A stretch of DNA of 64,000 bases from Aquimarina sp042434915 (GCF_042434915.1 NZ_CP170198.1:3162001-3226000), one strand, 5' to 3'. Shown: positions 17,209 through 26,481, counted from the first letter of the stretch. Notes: generated by a model from the sequence alone, not told the origin. A program made the numbers and translations.

Positions 17209-18075
17209 ATGAAGAAGAAATTGGAAGAAGAACTTATAAGTATTGCCCATAAAATCTTACAGTTAAAAAACAAATCTGACGTGCATGTATTGCAGGAACA
17301 GTCACGAATCCTATATGAAAAGCTTACAGTTTTAAGTTTTGCAGAAACTCATTTTGAAGGTGTTCAACCCACCATCGGTAAGGTGCGCGAACAATTAGAA
17401 CACTTTGTAGATAACGAAAAAATACAAAAGGATAAATCAACAACGCAAACAACGGATAGTAATGTTCAAAATGTACCTAAAAAGATAGAGTCAGACACTA
17501 TCGAAAAAAAATCTGAAAAAAACGAGGTAGTGAAGGCCGAAGAATTTACAAGGCAAGTAGCTACCAAGGAGCTCAAAAAAGAGGATAAGATTATAGAGGA
17601 AATATCTCCCAAGCTAGAAGAAAGACCAGAATTGATTATTGAAGAAATCAACGCTCGAGTAACAGGTGATCTTTTTGTTAGAGCGAATGAAGAAGATAGG
17701 TATAAAGAGGCATTAATGACAGATCAAAGTTATAAAAAAAATGATTTTGAAGAGATTACTGCTGCACATGAAGGCTTACCTATATTAGATAAAATAAAAG
17801 AACATCCAACTAATGAAAAGCCAAAATCATTACATGATCGATTAAAAAAAGGAATTCATATCGGTCTTAATGATCGTCTGGCATTTATAAAACACTTATT
17901 CGACGGCAGCTCTGCCGACTACAACCGTGTTTTATCGCAACTCAATACCTATAGTAGTAAAGAAGAAGCAGATGACTTTATACAAACGATGGTGAAACCA
18001 GATCATAATCATTGGAATGGTAAAGAGGTTCATGAAGAGCGATTCATTAATTTGGTAATGAGTAAATTTGAATAA
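17209..18075 (+). CDS. conserved hypothetical acidic protein
   Basis: A 288-aa soluble protein I do not recognise. It has an N-terminal helical segment (about 1-70), a long low-complexity Lys/Glu/Thr-rich linker (about 70-160) and a compact C-terminal part (about 195-288). The C-terminal part contains SLHDRLKKGIHIGLNDRLAFI and a terminal MVKPDHNHWNGKEVHEERF block. The conserved-looking C-terminus with a variable linker suggests an adaptor or scaffold. No signal peptide or membrane segment is present. It is divergent from tdk and followed by rsmI after 29 bp, so it may be co-transcribed with rsmI. Confidence 0.7.
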   Translation: MKKKLEEELISIAHKILQLKNKSDVHVLQEQSRILYEKLTVLSFAETHFEGVQPTIGKVREQLEHFVDNEKIQKDKSTTQTTDSNVQNVPKKIESDTIEKKSEKNEVVKAEEFTRQVATKELKKEDKIIEEISPKLEERPELIIEEINARVTGDLFVRANEEDRYKEALMTDQSYKKNDFEEITAAHEGLPILDKIKEHPTNEKPKSLHDRLKKGIHIGLNDRLAFIKHLFDGSSADYNRVLSQLNTYSSKEEADDFIQTMVKPDHNHWNGKEVHEERFINLVMSKFE

Positions 18076-18104
18076 TCAAAACACATAGTTGACTCTATTA
18101 ATTT

Positions 18105-18776
18105 ATGTCAAAATTATATATAGTTCCTACACCGATAGGTAATTTGCAAGACATTACGCTACGTGCTATTGAAGTCTTAAAAACAGTTGATTTGATTCTA
18201 GCAGAGGATACGCGTACTAGTGGTAAATTGCTAAAGCATTTTGACATCACTACCCCTATGCAAAGTCACCATATGCATAATGAGCATCGGACTGTAGAAA
18301 GCATAATCAATAGATTATCTCAAGGCGAGGAGGTAGCATTGATCAGTGATGCAGGTACTCCAGCGATTAGCGACCCTGGATTTCTTTTGGTAAGAGCTTG
18401 TGTAGCAGGCAATATTGAGGTAGATTGTCTGCCAGGAGCGACTGCCTTTGTACCAGCATTAGTTAACAGTGGTTTACCCAATGATAGGTTTGTGTTTGAG
18501 GGATTTTTACCAGTTAAAAAAGGTCGGCAAACACGACTTTTGGCATTGGCGCAAGAAAATCGAACGATGATTTTTTATGAATCTCCTCATAAATTACTTA
18601 AAACATTGCATAATTTTATAGAATACTTTGGTCAGGATCGTTTAGTTTCTGTTTCCAGAGAATTAAGTAAATTGTATGAAGAAACAATACGAGGTACGGT
18701 GAAAGAAGTTTTTGAACATTTTGAAAGTAAGCCTCCAAAAGGTGAAATTGTAATTGTTTTAGCAGGAAAGAAGTGA
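18105..18776 (+). CDS. rsmI: 16S rRNA (cytidine(1402)-2'-O)-methyltransferase
   Basis: A 223-aa tetrapyrrole-methylase-fold enzyme with the full RsmI signature: VPTPIGNLQDITLRAI at the N-terminus, LAEDTRTSGKLLKHFDI, ISDAGTPAISDPGFLLV and FVFEGFLPVKKGRQTRL. It uses SAM to methylate C1402 in the ribosomal P site. It is shorter than the E. coli protein (about 286 aa) because the C-terminal extension is missing, which is common in Bacteroidota. A decayed IS256-type element begins within about 5 bp of its stop, but the reading frame ends normally (IVIVLAGKK). Confidence 0.92.
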   Translation: MSKLYIVPTPIGNLQDITLRAIEVLKTVDLILAEDTRTSGKLLKHFDITTPMQSHHMHNEHRTVESIINRLSQGEEVALISDAGTPAISDPGFLLVRACVAGNIEVDCLPGATAFVPALVNSGLPNDRFVFEGFLPVKKGRQTRLLALAQENRTMIFYESPHKLLKTLHNFIEYFGQDRLVSVSRELSKLYEETIRGTVKEVFEHFESKPPKGEIVIVLAGKK

Positions 18777-18780
18777 CATC

Positions 18781-19688
18781 TTTTTTGGTAGTGTAGTGTC
18801 CAATAAATTATGTAAAAGAAAAATAGGCAAGTTTTAACAATCGTAATGGATTTTCTAGCAAGCGGATTAAACAGAGTTGGATAAGAGCCAGATAAACTAT
18901 ACCTAGAAACTGTCAAGGCATGTTTGAACTTGCTATTAATCCTAGCACAAGGGTAATTATTTATCAATAGACAGTATAATCATTCCATCTCTACATCAAA
19001 GATAATAGTGCTTAGGATATTTGAAATGAGCTTCTGGAAATTTTAATAGATTTGACTTCTCTAATTCAGCTATTTTCATTTACTATTGGTAGAGGGAATT
19101 AGCATCTTTGAAATTGGAAGAACAAACCTATACAAAGTATTAATCGCTTCATATAATATTGTCTTTCAGTTCACACACCCATATAAAGTGATAAACATTA
19201 CTGCTTATCTTGTGGTAAGACTTAATTGTGAAAGTCATAAAAAATTATTTGAAATTAGGCGTATGTTTGATGAGTATGCTGTATTTTGTTAAAATATTGT
19301 TACTGATATAAGGCCGCAGGGTCTAGAGGATAACTTGGTGAAGATAACTGATATCCTTAAGGTATTGTCAACCGTAGATACTCAAATCTATTTAGTACAT
19401 CAAATTAGAAATAGTTCTAGGTATGTAGTTTGAAAAGGTAAAAAAGCCTGTTATAGGCGATATGAAATATAATTATAACGCTCCACTATAGGAATTGCTG
19501 AAGCAGAATTAGAGCGATTTGTAGAGAATTGAGATGAACGAATATCCGTACGCTGTGTAATCTTGGTAAAACAATTGTGAAGATCTTATTTTGTTCTTTG
19601 ACTCTTCCTAGCAATCAGAAAAGGTATTTAGATAACAAACAGTATCCATAACTTTTGTTTACACAAAATCATGGATACTACCAAAAAG
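18781..19688 (+). mobile_element. decayed IS256-family insertion sequence
   Basis: Terminal inverted repeats are visible. TTTTTGGTAGT at 18782-18792 equals the complement of 19677-19687. Inward of these, TCCAATAAATTATGTAAAAG on the left matches the inverted right end (TCCATGATTTTGTGTAAAC), both close to the known IS256 end pattern. The 908-bp interior is shorter than a complete IS256 (about 1.3 kb) and holds only transposase fragments with stops and frameshifts. No target duplication is evident. Inserted right after rsmI, it harms no flanking frame. Confidence 0.75.
18846..19650 (+). pseudogene. IS256-family transposase remnant
   Basis: Joining frames on the plus strand gives recognisable transposase blocks in the right order. 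First comes VINITAYLVVRLNCESHKKLFEI (near 19190-19260). Then come TDILKVLSTVDTQIYLVHQIRNSSRYV (about 19350-19430), which contains the family hallmark VHQIRNS, and an AEAELERFVEN piece (about 19500). Last is a FDSS..QSEKVFR piece (about 19600) at the place of the terminal FxxPxEIRKVIYTT block. Several in-frame stops and at least two frame changes separate them, and the N-terminal part is mostly missing. It is certainly not functional. Confidence 0.75.
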
Positions 19689-19740
19689 TTAAACCCGTTG
19701 AAATTGTAGTTTGATAAAAATTAGTATACCCTCGTTAACA

Positions 19741-20331
19741 CTAACCATGTTTTCCTTTTTCCCAACCATGTTTACTTAGATATTTTTCTCCAGATGCTAT
19801 AGCGCCCTCTTCTACTGTAGTTCCCATAGAATCGTTCCATCGATTTAGATATCCAAATAAGGAAATAACACCCAGCATCTCAACAATTTCTCCTTCATCC
19901 CAATAGTTATAAAGTTCGGTTTTTACAGCTTCATCTACCCTGTTTGGAACCGAAGAAGCAGCAATCGAAAAATCTAGGGCCGCACGCTCTGCATCCGTAA
20001 ATGCGTCATGTGTTTTGTAATCCCAAATGTTATCCAATTGTTCTTGTTCTGCTCCATAGCGTTCGGCTGCACGAATGGCATGTGCCTGACAATAGCGGCA
20101 ACCTGTAGCATTACTACTTACCCATGCAATCATCCTTTTTAAGGCTGAAGTCACACGACCTTCATTAGCCATTACTGCTTTATTCAGATTTATAAAAGCT
20201 TTGGATATAGCAGGTCGACGCTGCATGGTTAGTACAGAATTTGGACAAAAACCCAATGTTTCATTGAAAAAATCAGAAAGTTTTTGTGTTTCTAAATCAT
20301 GAGTTGCTGGCAAAGGTGTTACTAATGGCAT
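19741..20331 (-). CDS. carboxymuconolactone decarboxylase family / AhpD-like peroxidase-related protein
   Basis: A 196-aa all-helical protein with the AhpD redox motif CRYCQAHAIRAA (Cys about 77 and 80 plus the following His), preceded by MIAWVSSNATG. The CxxC-x3-H arrangement reduces peroxidatic partners or acts in alkylhydroperoxide defence; a true gamma-carboxymuconolactone decarboxylase would lack the pair. The ATG at 20331 is preferred because the 22 codons upstream code for an atypical N-terminus. It is a single gene facing the decayed insertion element, and its 3' end lies 53 bp from that element. Confidence 0.85.
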   Translation of the reverse strand: MPLVTPLPATHDLETQKLSDFFNETLGFCPNSVLTMQRRPAISKAFINLNKAVMANEGRVTSALKRMIAWVSSNATGCRYCQAHAIRAAERYGAEQEQLDNIWDYKTHDAFTDAERAALDFSIAASSVPNRVDEAVKTELYNYWDEGEIVEMLGVISLFGYLNRWNDSMGTTVEEGAIASGEKYLSKHGWEKGKHG

Positions 20332-20449
20332 AGATGAGATGTTTTTTATAAGTATATTGGAAAAATACAACTTTAACGAATTAAAACCAATACGCAACCT
20401 CAGTTAAAATCTTGTACCTTTAACCACCATATTTCTTAAATTATATTAC

Positions 20450-22135
20450 ATGCGTTGGATTTTAAAACCAAAACCAGATCACAGTGTTGTTGTAAAACTT
20501 GCAGAATCTCTAAATATCGATCAAGTGTTGGCCGAGTTGTTAGTACAAAGAGGTATTGAAAGTTTTGAGGATGCAAAAAAGTTTTTTAGACCGGATTTGG
20601 CAGATCTGCATGATCCTTTTTTAATGAAGGATATGGATAAAGCGGTACAGAGAATTAGGAAGGCGTTGGACTCTGGTGAGAATATATTGGTGTATGGCGA
20701 TTATGATGTCGATGGTACTACATCTGTAGCATTGCTGTCTTCATACTTACAAACAGTTTCTCAACAAATAGCCAGTTATATTCCAGATCGGTATGATGAG
20801 GGTTATGGTGTTTCTTATAAAGGTATAGATTATGCAGCAGATAATGACATAACCTTAATCATCGCGCTGGACTGCGGAATTAAGGCAATTGATAAGGTAG
20901 CCTATGCTCAAGAAAAAGGTATTGATTTTATAATATGTGATCATCATAGACCAGGAAAGCAACTACCAAAAGCTGTGGCGGTGTTGGACCCAAAGAGAGA
21001 AGATTGCTCGTATCCTTATAAAGAACTTTGTGGTTGCGGAGTAGGTTTTAAACTAATTCAAGCACTGCAAACTAGTTTTGGAGGAGAAATAAAAGATATT
21101 CTTCAATATCTTGACCTTGTGGCGACGGCAATTGGTGCAGATATTGTTCCTATTACTGGTGAAAATAGAATTTTGGCATATTATGGATTACAAGTTTTGA
21201 ATAAAATGCCTCGCATTGGTTTTCAAGCAATGCTCTCCCAAGTTAAAAAAAAGAAACTTACCATTACAGATGTTGTATTTCTATTAGCGCCTCGTATCAA
21301 TGCTGCTGGCAGAATGAAACATGGCTTACATGCTGTTACGCTAATGACCGCCACTAATTATGAACAAGCGGTTGCATATGCTAAGGAAATTGAGGTTTAT
21401 AACGTTGATCGTAAGGAAACTGATCAATCTATAACGATTGAAGCTTTAGAACAAATAAAATCAAAAAACGAAGAAAATAGATGTACCACTGTGGTCTATA
21501 ACGCTAGTTGGCATAAAGGGGTTATCGGTATAGTAGCCTCTAGATTAATCGAAACATATTACCGTCCTACGCTTGTGTTTACAAAAAGCGGTAACAAATT
21601 AGCTGCCTCGGCAAGGTCGGTTAAGGGTTTTGATGTATATAATGCGTTAGAGTCCTGTACAGACTACATCGATCAATTTGGCGGGCATAAGTACGCAGCA
21701 GGTTTAACAATGTATGAAAAAAATTATGATGCTTTCAAAAACAAATTCGAGGAGGTAGTTGCAAAAAGTATAGATAGCGAATTAAAAACACCTGAAATTT
21801 TAATAGATGTACCTCTAGAATTAGATCAAATATCCAATAAGTTTTATAGAATATTGAAACAATTTGCACCCTTTGGTCCAGGTAATATGGCACCTGTTTT
21901 TTTAACAAAAGCTTTAGTTGATAAAGGGTGGGGTAAATGCGTAGGTGCCGATGAAAAGCATTTGAAGCTCACGGTAATTAAGGATAAATTTCAATTTGAT
22001 GCCATTGGATTCAATCTCGGTAATAAATATGAATTGATAAAATCTAACAAGCCCTTTGATGCGGTGTATACAATAGGAGAAAATGAATGGAATAACGAGA
22101 TAAAACTTCAATTAATGTTGAAGGATATAAATTAA
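20450..22135 (+). CDS. recJ: single-stranded-DNA-specific exonuclease RecJ
   Basis: A 561-aa DHH-family nuclease. The metal motifs are VYGDYDVDGTTSVALL (about 80-95), IALDCGIK and IICDHHRPGK (about 158-167), the DHH signature. The DHHA1 domain follows with SARSVKGFDVYNALE and FGGHKYAAGLT (near 410-425), and an OB-like C-terminal domain completes the protein. It degrades ssDNA 5'-3' in RecF recombination and in mismatch and base-excision repair. The length is normal for the family. It starts 118 bp away from the divergent AhpD-like gene. Confidence 0.95.
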   Translation: MRWILKPKPDHSVVVKLAESLNIDQVLAELLVQRGIESFEDAKKFFRPDLADLHDPFLMKDMDKAVQRIRKALDSGENILVYGDYDVDGTTSVALLSSYLQTVSQQIASYIPDRYDEGYGVSYKGIDYAADNDITLIIALDCGIKAIDKVAYAQEKGIDFIICDHHRPGKQLPKAVAVLDPKREDCSYPYKELCGCGVGFKLIQALQTSFGGEIKDILQYLDLVATAIGADIVPITGENRILAYYGLQVLNKMPRIGFQAMLSQVKKKKLTITDVVFLLAPRINAAGRMKHGLHAVTLMTATNYEQAVAYAKEIEVYNVDRKETDQSITIEALEQIKSKNEENRCTTVVYNASWHKGVIGIVASRLIETYYRPTLVFTKSGNKLAASARSVKGFDVYNALESCTDYIDQFGGHKYAAGLTMYEKNYDAFKNKFEEVVAKSIDSELKTPEILIDVPLELDQISNKFYRILKQFAPFGPGNMAPVFLTKALVDKGWGKCVGADEKHLKLTVIKDKFQFDAIGFNLGNKYELIKSNKPFDAVYTIGENEWNNEIKLQLMLKDIN

Positions 22136-22192
22136 CTAATTTTTATTTAGATTTATTATAAATAATATTATTTTTGAATTAAATATTAGTCT

Positions 22193-22546
22193 ATGAGTAC
22201 GATTGATAAGATTTATAGTAATTCTATTGGAATGTCTTTTTATTGGAAAGAAAAGTTAGAAACATCCTTGCCTAAAATACAAATAGTTTTTTGCAACACT
22301 GGGTTTTTACTTTCTTTTTATGAGCTAAAAGATTTTGCTACGTTTTGTCATGATAGCATGAAAACTGCACCTTGTGCTAGCTGTGATAAAAAAAATAAAT
22401 GCAGAAATCTTTTATTACGAACTCCTTCGGATAAAATTGATCTAGCGGTTAATCGGGAAGAGTTACAACAAATAGAAAGACTTATAAACGAAACCATCTT
22501 TAGAATAGAGAAGCGACGTTGGATTACTTCTCCTTGTCCGAACTAA
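22193..22546 (+). CDS. hypothetical small Cys-containing protein
   Basis: A 117-aa protein of unknown function. It has a predicted helix-strand N-terminal half and a cluster of cysteines in the middle (CHDSMKTAPCASCDKKNKCRNLL, written here as Cys59/66/69/75 approximately). After it comes TPSDKIDLAVNREELQQIERLINETIF, a plausible helix. Four Cys with CxxC spacing suggest a structural zinc site. It follows recJ by 57 bp and overlaps the convergent hydrolase gene by 23 bp at the 3' end. No signal peptide. I could not assign a family. Confidence 0.6.
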   Translation: MSTIDKIYSNSIGMSFYWKEKLETSLPKIQIVFCNTGFLLSFYELKDFATFCHDSMKTAPCASCDKKNKCRNLLLRTPSDKIDLAVNREELQQIERLINETIFRIEKRRWITSPCPN

Positions 22547-23474
22547 GAAAGTTTCTAATAAGGTAGCTAATTTTTTTTGCTTTAGTTTCTTGTACAAAAT
22601 GTTTTTCATCTATAATATGTATTGCCTCTTCTTTAATAGCAAAACTATTTGCAACGCTTATTTGTTGAGGTGGCCACTGTAACATAGTATCATGTATACC
22701 CCATATAACCATGGTTGGCACGTTAAAACTTTCAAAAACGTCTCTATAGTCTGGAAGTGTATTACACGTTTCGCTATAATAATAATATAAAGCATCAGTT
22801 TTACCTTCGGTTAAAGGAATTTTATAACCTTCTACATCGAGATGATTCAAGGTATTCTCTTGTAGTCCTTCGTCAAATAGTTTTTTAAATAAATTATTGG
22901 TGGCGATACCTTTTCGATATGACCACATTTTCGTTTTTGAAGCAATCCCAGGCTGTAACTGTATGGGTGGATAAAATCCATTATCAAAAATAACCGTATT
23001 TAGTAACACTAGATTTTCTATACGATGAGGTTGACTTTTTATAAGTTCCCATGTCCAAACACCTCCGGCATCATGAACTACTTGGGTCCATTTTTCAACA
23101 CCTAATCCTTCCATAAGTTCTAGCAAGCGCTTGGCATGATTTTGTTCATTATAGATATCAAAACCCTCAGGAGAATCGCTTGATCCAAATCCAAGCATAT
23201 CAGGCACTACAACCCTGTAACCGCCAGAGACTAATGGATCAATCATTTTACGATATAACCAGCCAGAAGTGGGCACACCGTGAAGTAAAACAATCACAGG
23301 ACCATTACCTTTGTCAATATATTTTATAACACCGTCTTGCGATGGAAATGTTCTTTGTTGTAAGCGAAACTCATCATAAGTTATTTGATTTTTACGAACT
23401 TTGGTAGTTTCATAAGGTTTACATCCTATAATCGTAGTTAAACTAATCAAAAGGATAAAAATTCGATAATTCAT
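22524..23474 (-). CDS. alpha/beta hydrolase, haloalkane dehalogenase/epoxide hydrolase-like lipoprotein
   Basis: A 316-aa protein with a lipoprotein signal (TTIIGC, Cys18). Motifs: the oxyanion loop LLHGVPTSGWLYRKM, then VVHDAGGVW, in which the nucleophile position is Asp (about 133), not Ser, and a cap-domain region. The C-terminal WGIHDTMLQWP and EKHFVQE follow, the latter with the base His. An Asp nucleophile in an HDxGG elbow points to haloalkane dehalogenase or epoxide hydrolase chemistry. True substrate unknown; the lipid anchor places it outside the inner membrane, which is unusual for dehalogenases. The 3' end overlaps the previous gene by 23 bp. Confidence 0.75.
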   Translation of the reverse strand: MNYRIFILLISLTTIIGCKPYETTKVRKNQITYDEFRLQQRTFPSQDGVIKYIDKGNGPVIVLLHGVPTSGWLYRKMIDPLVSGGYRVVVPDMLGFGSSDSPEGFDIYNEQNHAKRLLELMEGLGVEKWTQVVHDAGGVWTWELIKSQPHRIENLVLLNTVIFDNGFYPPIQLQPGIASKTKMWSYRKGIATNNLFKKLFDEGLQENTLNHLDVEGYKIPLTEGKTDALYYYYSETCNTLPDYRDVFESFNVPTMVIWGIHDTMLQWPPQQISVANSFAIKEEAIHIIDEKHFVQETKAKKISYLIRNFLSSDKEK

Positions 23475-23509
23475 ATGCTTATATTAATCAAAGTGGTAAA
23501 ATACTATAT

Positions 23510-23965
23510 TTAAATTATATTTTCAATAACGATTGGGTTTCCATTAAATTGAATGATATCTCCAATTTTTTTTCCCAATAACATCTTGCCAATCGGAGAG
23601 TTTACCCCTACAGCATAGTAAGTTGTATCATGCACCTCCAAACTTCCAATAGATATACTCATAAAAAAAGCGGCTCCGCTAGTATAAACCAGAGATCCTA
23701 GAGTAATCAGCGTAGACGGTGTGATATCTATTTTTGACAAGATAACATCTAGTTTTTGTGCTTCGGCTATTTGTATCCCAAGTTTTTCACGCTCTAGGTG
23801 AAGCATTGCTCTGCCAGTTTCGTGCTTGTCACCTGCAGAACTTTTAGTTTCTGATTCGAGAGCACTTTGTATATCATAAACCTGATCTGATAAGCGTTTG
23901 AGCTTCATAGCAGTATAATCTCTACATTGACTATATAAGTTTTGTTTTATTTGAGCAGAATTCAT
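23510..23965 (-). CDS. GreA/GreB-family transcription elongation factor-like protein
   Basis: A 151-aa protein. The N-terminal half is a predicted coiled coil (QIKQNLYSQCRDYTAMKLKRLSDQVYDIQSAL), and the C-terminal half is a GreA/GreB-type FKBP-like domain (LITLGSLVYTSGAAFFMSISIG and VNSPIGKMLLGKKIGDIIQFNG). The coiled-coil tip acidic pair of GreA is not obvious, so this is probably one of the Gre-like factors that bind RNA polymerase without classical cleavage stimulation. It sits between a hydrolase and an FAD oxidoreductase, all on the minus strand, probably in one operon. Confidence 0.75.
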   Translation of the reverse strand: MNSAQIKQNLYSQCRDYTAMKLKRLSDQVYDIQSALESETKSSAGDKHETGRAMLHLEREKLGIQIAEAQKLDVILSKIDITPSTLITLGSLVYTSGAAFFMSISIGSLEVHDTTYYAVGVNSPIGKMLLGKKIGDIIQFNGNPIVIENII

Positions 23966-23984
23966 AAAAGATGCTTAAAATTAA

Positions 23985-25097
23985 TTAGAGCAAATCTGCC
24001 AGTTCTTTGCCTACGGAACTTCCAATAGCAATGCCCATTCCGCCCAGACGTACGCCGCAAAATACATTTTCAGATAATTGCTTAACAATTGGCTTTTTTT
24101 GATCACCCACACCCATAATGCCACTCCATCTACGGTCAATTGTAATTTCATAATTAGGAGCGATTATAGTTTTAAGTAAATTTTCTAATGCATTTTGAAT
24201 CACAGGTGTGTGACCTAGAGAGAGTGTATTTTCTGTTTTGAAATCCAAATTGCGACCGCCTCCAAGTAAGATTCTATTCTGTATATTTCTAAAATAATAG
24301 AACCCTTTATTTATATGAAACGTACCTTTGATTTTTAGATTTTTAATAGGTTTTGTTATGACAACCTGAGCTCGTGCTGGTGTTACTTTATCACTACCAA
24401 GTTGTTTGGCAAAACCGTTCGTTGCGATACAAATTTTATCGGTTTTGAACGAAAATTTTTCTGTTTCAACGAACACAGATGTTTTATTATCGATAAAATT
24501 AAGAACAGCACATCCGTTTAAAATTTTTATATCACTTTTAACCACTTTTTTCAATAAGGCACTCATCATTGCTCCTGTATCAATTTGACCTTCTAAAGAG
24601 TTGAATAGCAGTTTTTTTTGAACACCTTGAAAACCGAAATTAGTAGTTTTTTCTGAAAATATACTTTGATTAAATACAGGATAAAGCATCTCATTTATAG
24701 AAGACATGTTTTTAATACAATTCTCATATAATTCTGATGTATCGTTGGTAAAAACTTCATAACCTCCATATTGCTTAAAGTCAATAGCTTTATCTCCTAG
24801 GGTAGTACGTAAATTTTGAAGTCCCGTATATCTCTTTTGTACTAATTGAACTATCTCCTTTTTTGTATGAAAAGTAAGATCATCCATTATCTCAGAGATG
24901 CTGCCAAAACATGCAAACCCTGCATTTTTAGTACTGGCACCTTCTGGGAGTATACCTTTTTCAAAAACAATGATCTTTGCTTTGGGAAAACGTTTTCTTG
25001 CTTGTAACGCACACTGAAGCCCTACAATGCCACTACCGATAATTGCAATATCGATATTTGATAACCAATTTTTATATTCCCAGTAACTTATATCCAT
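23985..25097 (-). CDS. FAD-dependent oxidoreductase of the DAO family
   Basis: A 370-aa protein with a dinucleotide-binding motif IAIIGSGIVGLQCA (about 16-29), then IIVFEKGILPEGASTKNAG, the pattern of glycine/D-amino-acid oxidases and related deaminases. DKICIATNGFAKQ (near 220) and the C-terminal GGMGIAIGSSVGKELADLL complete the FAD fold. The substrate is probably an amino acid or amine; it cannot be read out from the sequence. It is upstream of the Gre-like gene, and the accC terminator lies at its start. Confidence 0.82.
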   Translation of the reverse strand: MDISYWEYKNWLSNIDIAIIGSGIVGLQCALQARKRFPKAKIIVFEKGILPEGASTKNAGFACFGSISEIMDDLTFHTKKEIVQLVQKRYTGLQNLRTTLGDKAIDFKQYGGYEVFTNDTSELYENCIKNMSSINEMLYPVFNQSIFSEKTTNFGFQGVQKKLLFNSLEGQIDTGAMMSALLKKVVKSDIKILNGCAVLNFIDNKTSVFVETEKFSFKTDKICIATNGFAKQLGSDKVTPARAQVVITKPIKNLKIKGTFHINKGFYYFRNIQNRILLGGGRNLDFKTENTLSLGHTPVIQNALENLLKTIIAPNYEITIDRRWSGIMGVGDQKKPIVKQLSENVFCGVRLGGMGIAIGSSVGKELADLL

Positions 25098-25122
25098 AAA
25101 AAAAGCCTCAGTTACGAGGCTT
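25098..25122 (-). terminator. intrinsic terminator after accC
   Basis: Minus-strand AAGCCTC-GTAA-CTGAGGCTT hairpin followed by seven T, 10 bp beyond the accC stop; it separates the fabH-accB-accC unit from the downstream oxidoreductase gene. Confidence 0.82.
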
Positions 25123-25131
25123 ATTATATAT

Positions 25132-26481
25132 TTAGTTTACAGGATCATTCATAACAAATGATTCCATAAATTTTGTAGTATAATTACCAGCAACGTAGTC
25201 TGGGTGATCCATTAATTGTCTGTGAAAAGGAACCGTTGTACTTATGCCTTCGATAATAAACTCATCTAGTGCTCTTTTCATCTTATTAATTGCTTCTTCT
25301 CTAGTTTGAGCAGTAGTAATTAATTTTGCAATCATGGAGTCATAATTTGGCGGTATAGTGTAGCCGCTATAAACATGCGTGTCAACACGTACCCCATGTC
25401 CACCAGGAATATGTAAATTAGTTATTTTTCCAGGTGAAGGTCTAAAATCTTTGTAAGGGTCTTCGGCATTAATTCGGCACTCTATAGAATGTAATTGCGG
25501 AAAATAATTTTTACCAGAAATAGGAATTCCAGCAGCAACCAAAATTTGCTCTCGTATCAAATCATAATCAACAACTTGCTCTGTAATTGGATGCTCAACT
25601 TGGATACGAGTATTCATTTCCATAAAGTAGAAATTACGATGTTTATCCACCAAAAACTCTACAGTACCAGCACCTTCGTATTTTATATATTCTGCAGCTT
25701 TTACAGCAGCTTCTCCCATTTTTTCACGTAGTTCGTTGGTCATAAAAGGAGAGGGTGTCTCTTCAGTTAATTTTTGATGTCTACGTTGTACAGAGCAATC
25801 ACGTTCTGATAGGTGACAAGCAGTACCGTTACTATCTCCAACGATCTGAATTTCGATATGGCGAGGCTCCTCAATAAGCTTTTCCATATACATACCATCA
25901 TTACCAAAAGATGCGGCTGCTTCTTGACGCGCACTATCCCAACTTTTACGTAAATCTTCTTTTTTCCAAACTGCGCGCATTCCTTTACCACCACCACCAG
26001 CCGTAGCTTTAAGCATAACGGGATAGCCCATTTCATCTGCTAATGTTTTGGTTTCTTCAAATGAATCTAGAATACCTTCACTTCCAGGGATAGTTGGCAC
26101 ACCTGCTTCTTTCATGGTAGCTTTAGCCGTAGCTTTGTCTCCCATTTTTTCTATCATTTCTGCGCTAGCACCTATAAATTTGATTTCATGCTCTTCGCAA
26201 ATTTTTGAAAATTTAGCGTTTTCGGAGAGAAAACCATAGCCTGGATGAATAGCATCGGCATTAGTAATCTCTGCAGCAGCAATTATATTTGCCATTTTAA
26301 GATACGACTCACTACTGGGAGCGGGTCCTATACATACAGCCTCATCTGCAAAACGTACATGCAAACTTTCTGCATCGGCAGTTGAATAAACGGCTACAGT
26401 TTTGATCCCCATCTCTTTACAGGTTCGAATTACCCTCATGGCAATTTCTCCTCTGTTGGCGATTAGAATTTTTTTAAACAT
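25132..26481 (-). CDS. accC: acetyl-CoA carboxylase biotin carboxylase subunit
   Basis: A 449-aa ATP-grasp enzyme. It contains the N-terminal KKILIANRGEIAMRVIRTCKEMGI, the HPGYGFLSEN motif, the glycine-rich loop TAGGGGKGMR (about 160-170) and MEMNTRIQVEHPITE (about 285-299). The C-terminal RINAEDPYKDFRPSPG is also seen. It carboxylates biotin on AccB with ATP and bicarbonate, the first half of malonyl-CoA formation. It is the third gene of a minus-strand set with fabH and accB, 102 bp after accB. A propionyl-CoA carboxylase alpha subunit would be longer and carry its own biotin domain. Confidence 0.95.
   Translation of the reverse strand: MFKKILIANRGEIAMRVIRTCKEMGIKTVAVYSTADAESLHVRFADEAVCIGPAPSSESYLKMANIIAAAEITNADAIHPGYGFLSENAKFSKICEEHEIKFIGASAEMIEKMGDKATAKATMKEAGVPTIPGSEGILDSFEETKTLADEMGYPVMLKATAGGGGKGMRAVWKKEDLRKSWDSARQEAAASFGNDGMYMEKLIEEPRHIEIQIVGDSNGTACHLSERDCSVQRRHQKLTEETPSPFMTNELREKMGEAAVKAAEYIKYEGAGTVEFLVDKHRNFYFMEMNTRIQVEHPITEQVVDYDLIREQILVAAGIPISGKNYFPQLHSIECRINAEDPYKDFRPSPGKITNLHIPGGHGVRVDTHVYSGYTIPPNYDSMIAKLITTAQTREEAINKMKRALDEFIIEGISTTVPFHRQLMDHPDYVAGNYTTKFMESFVMNDPVN

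Noticed and set aside
19086..19292. 68-codon ORF as a separate gene
   Set aside because: Its C-terminal part aligns by eye with an internal block of IS256 transposases; it is a fragment of the decayed element.
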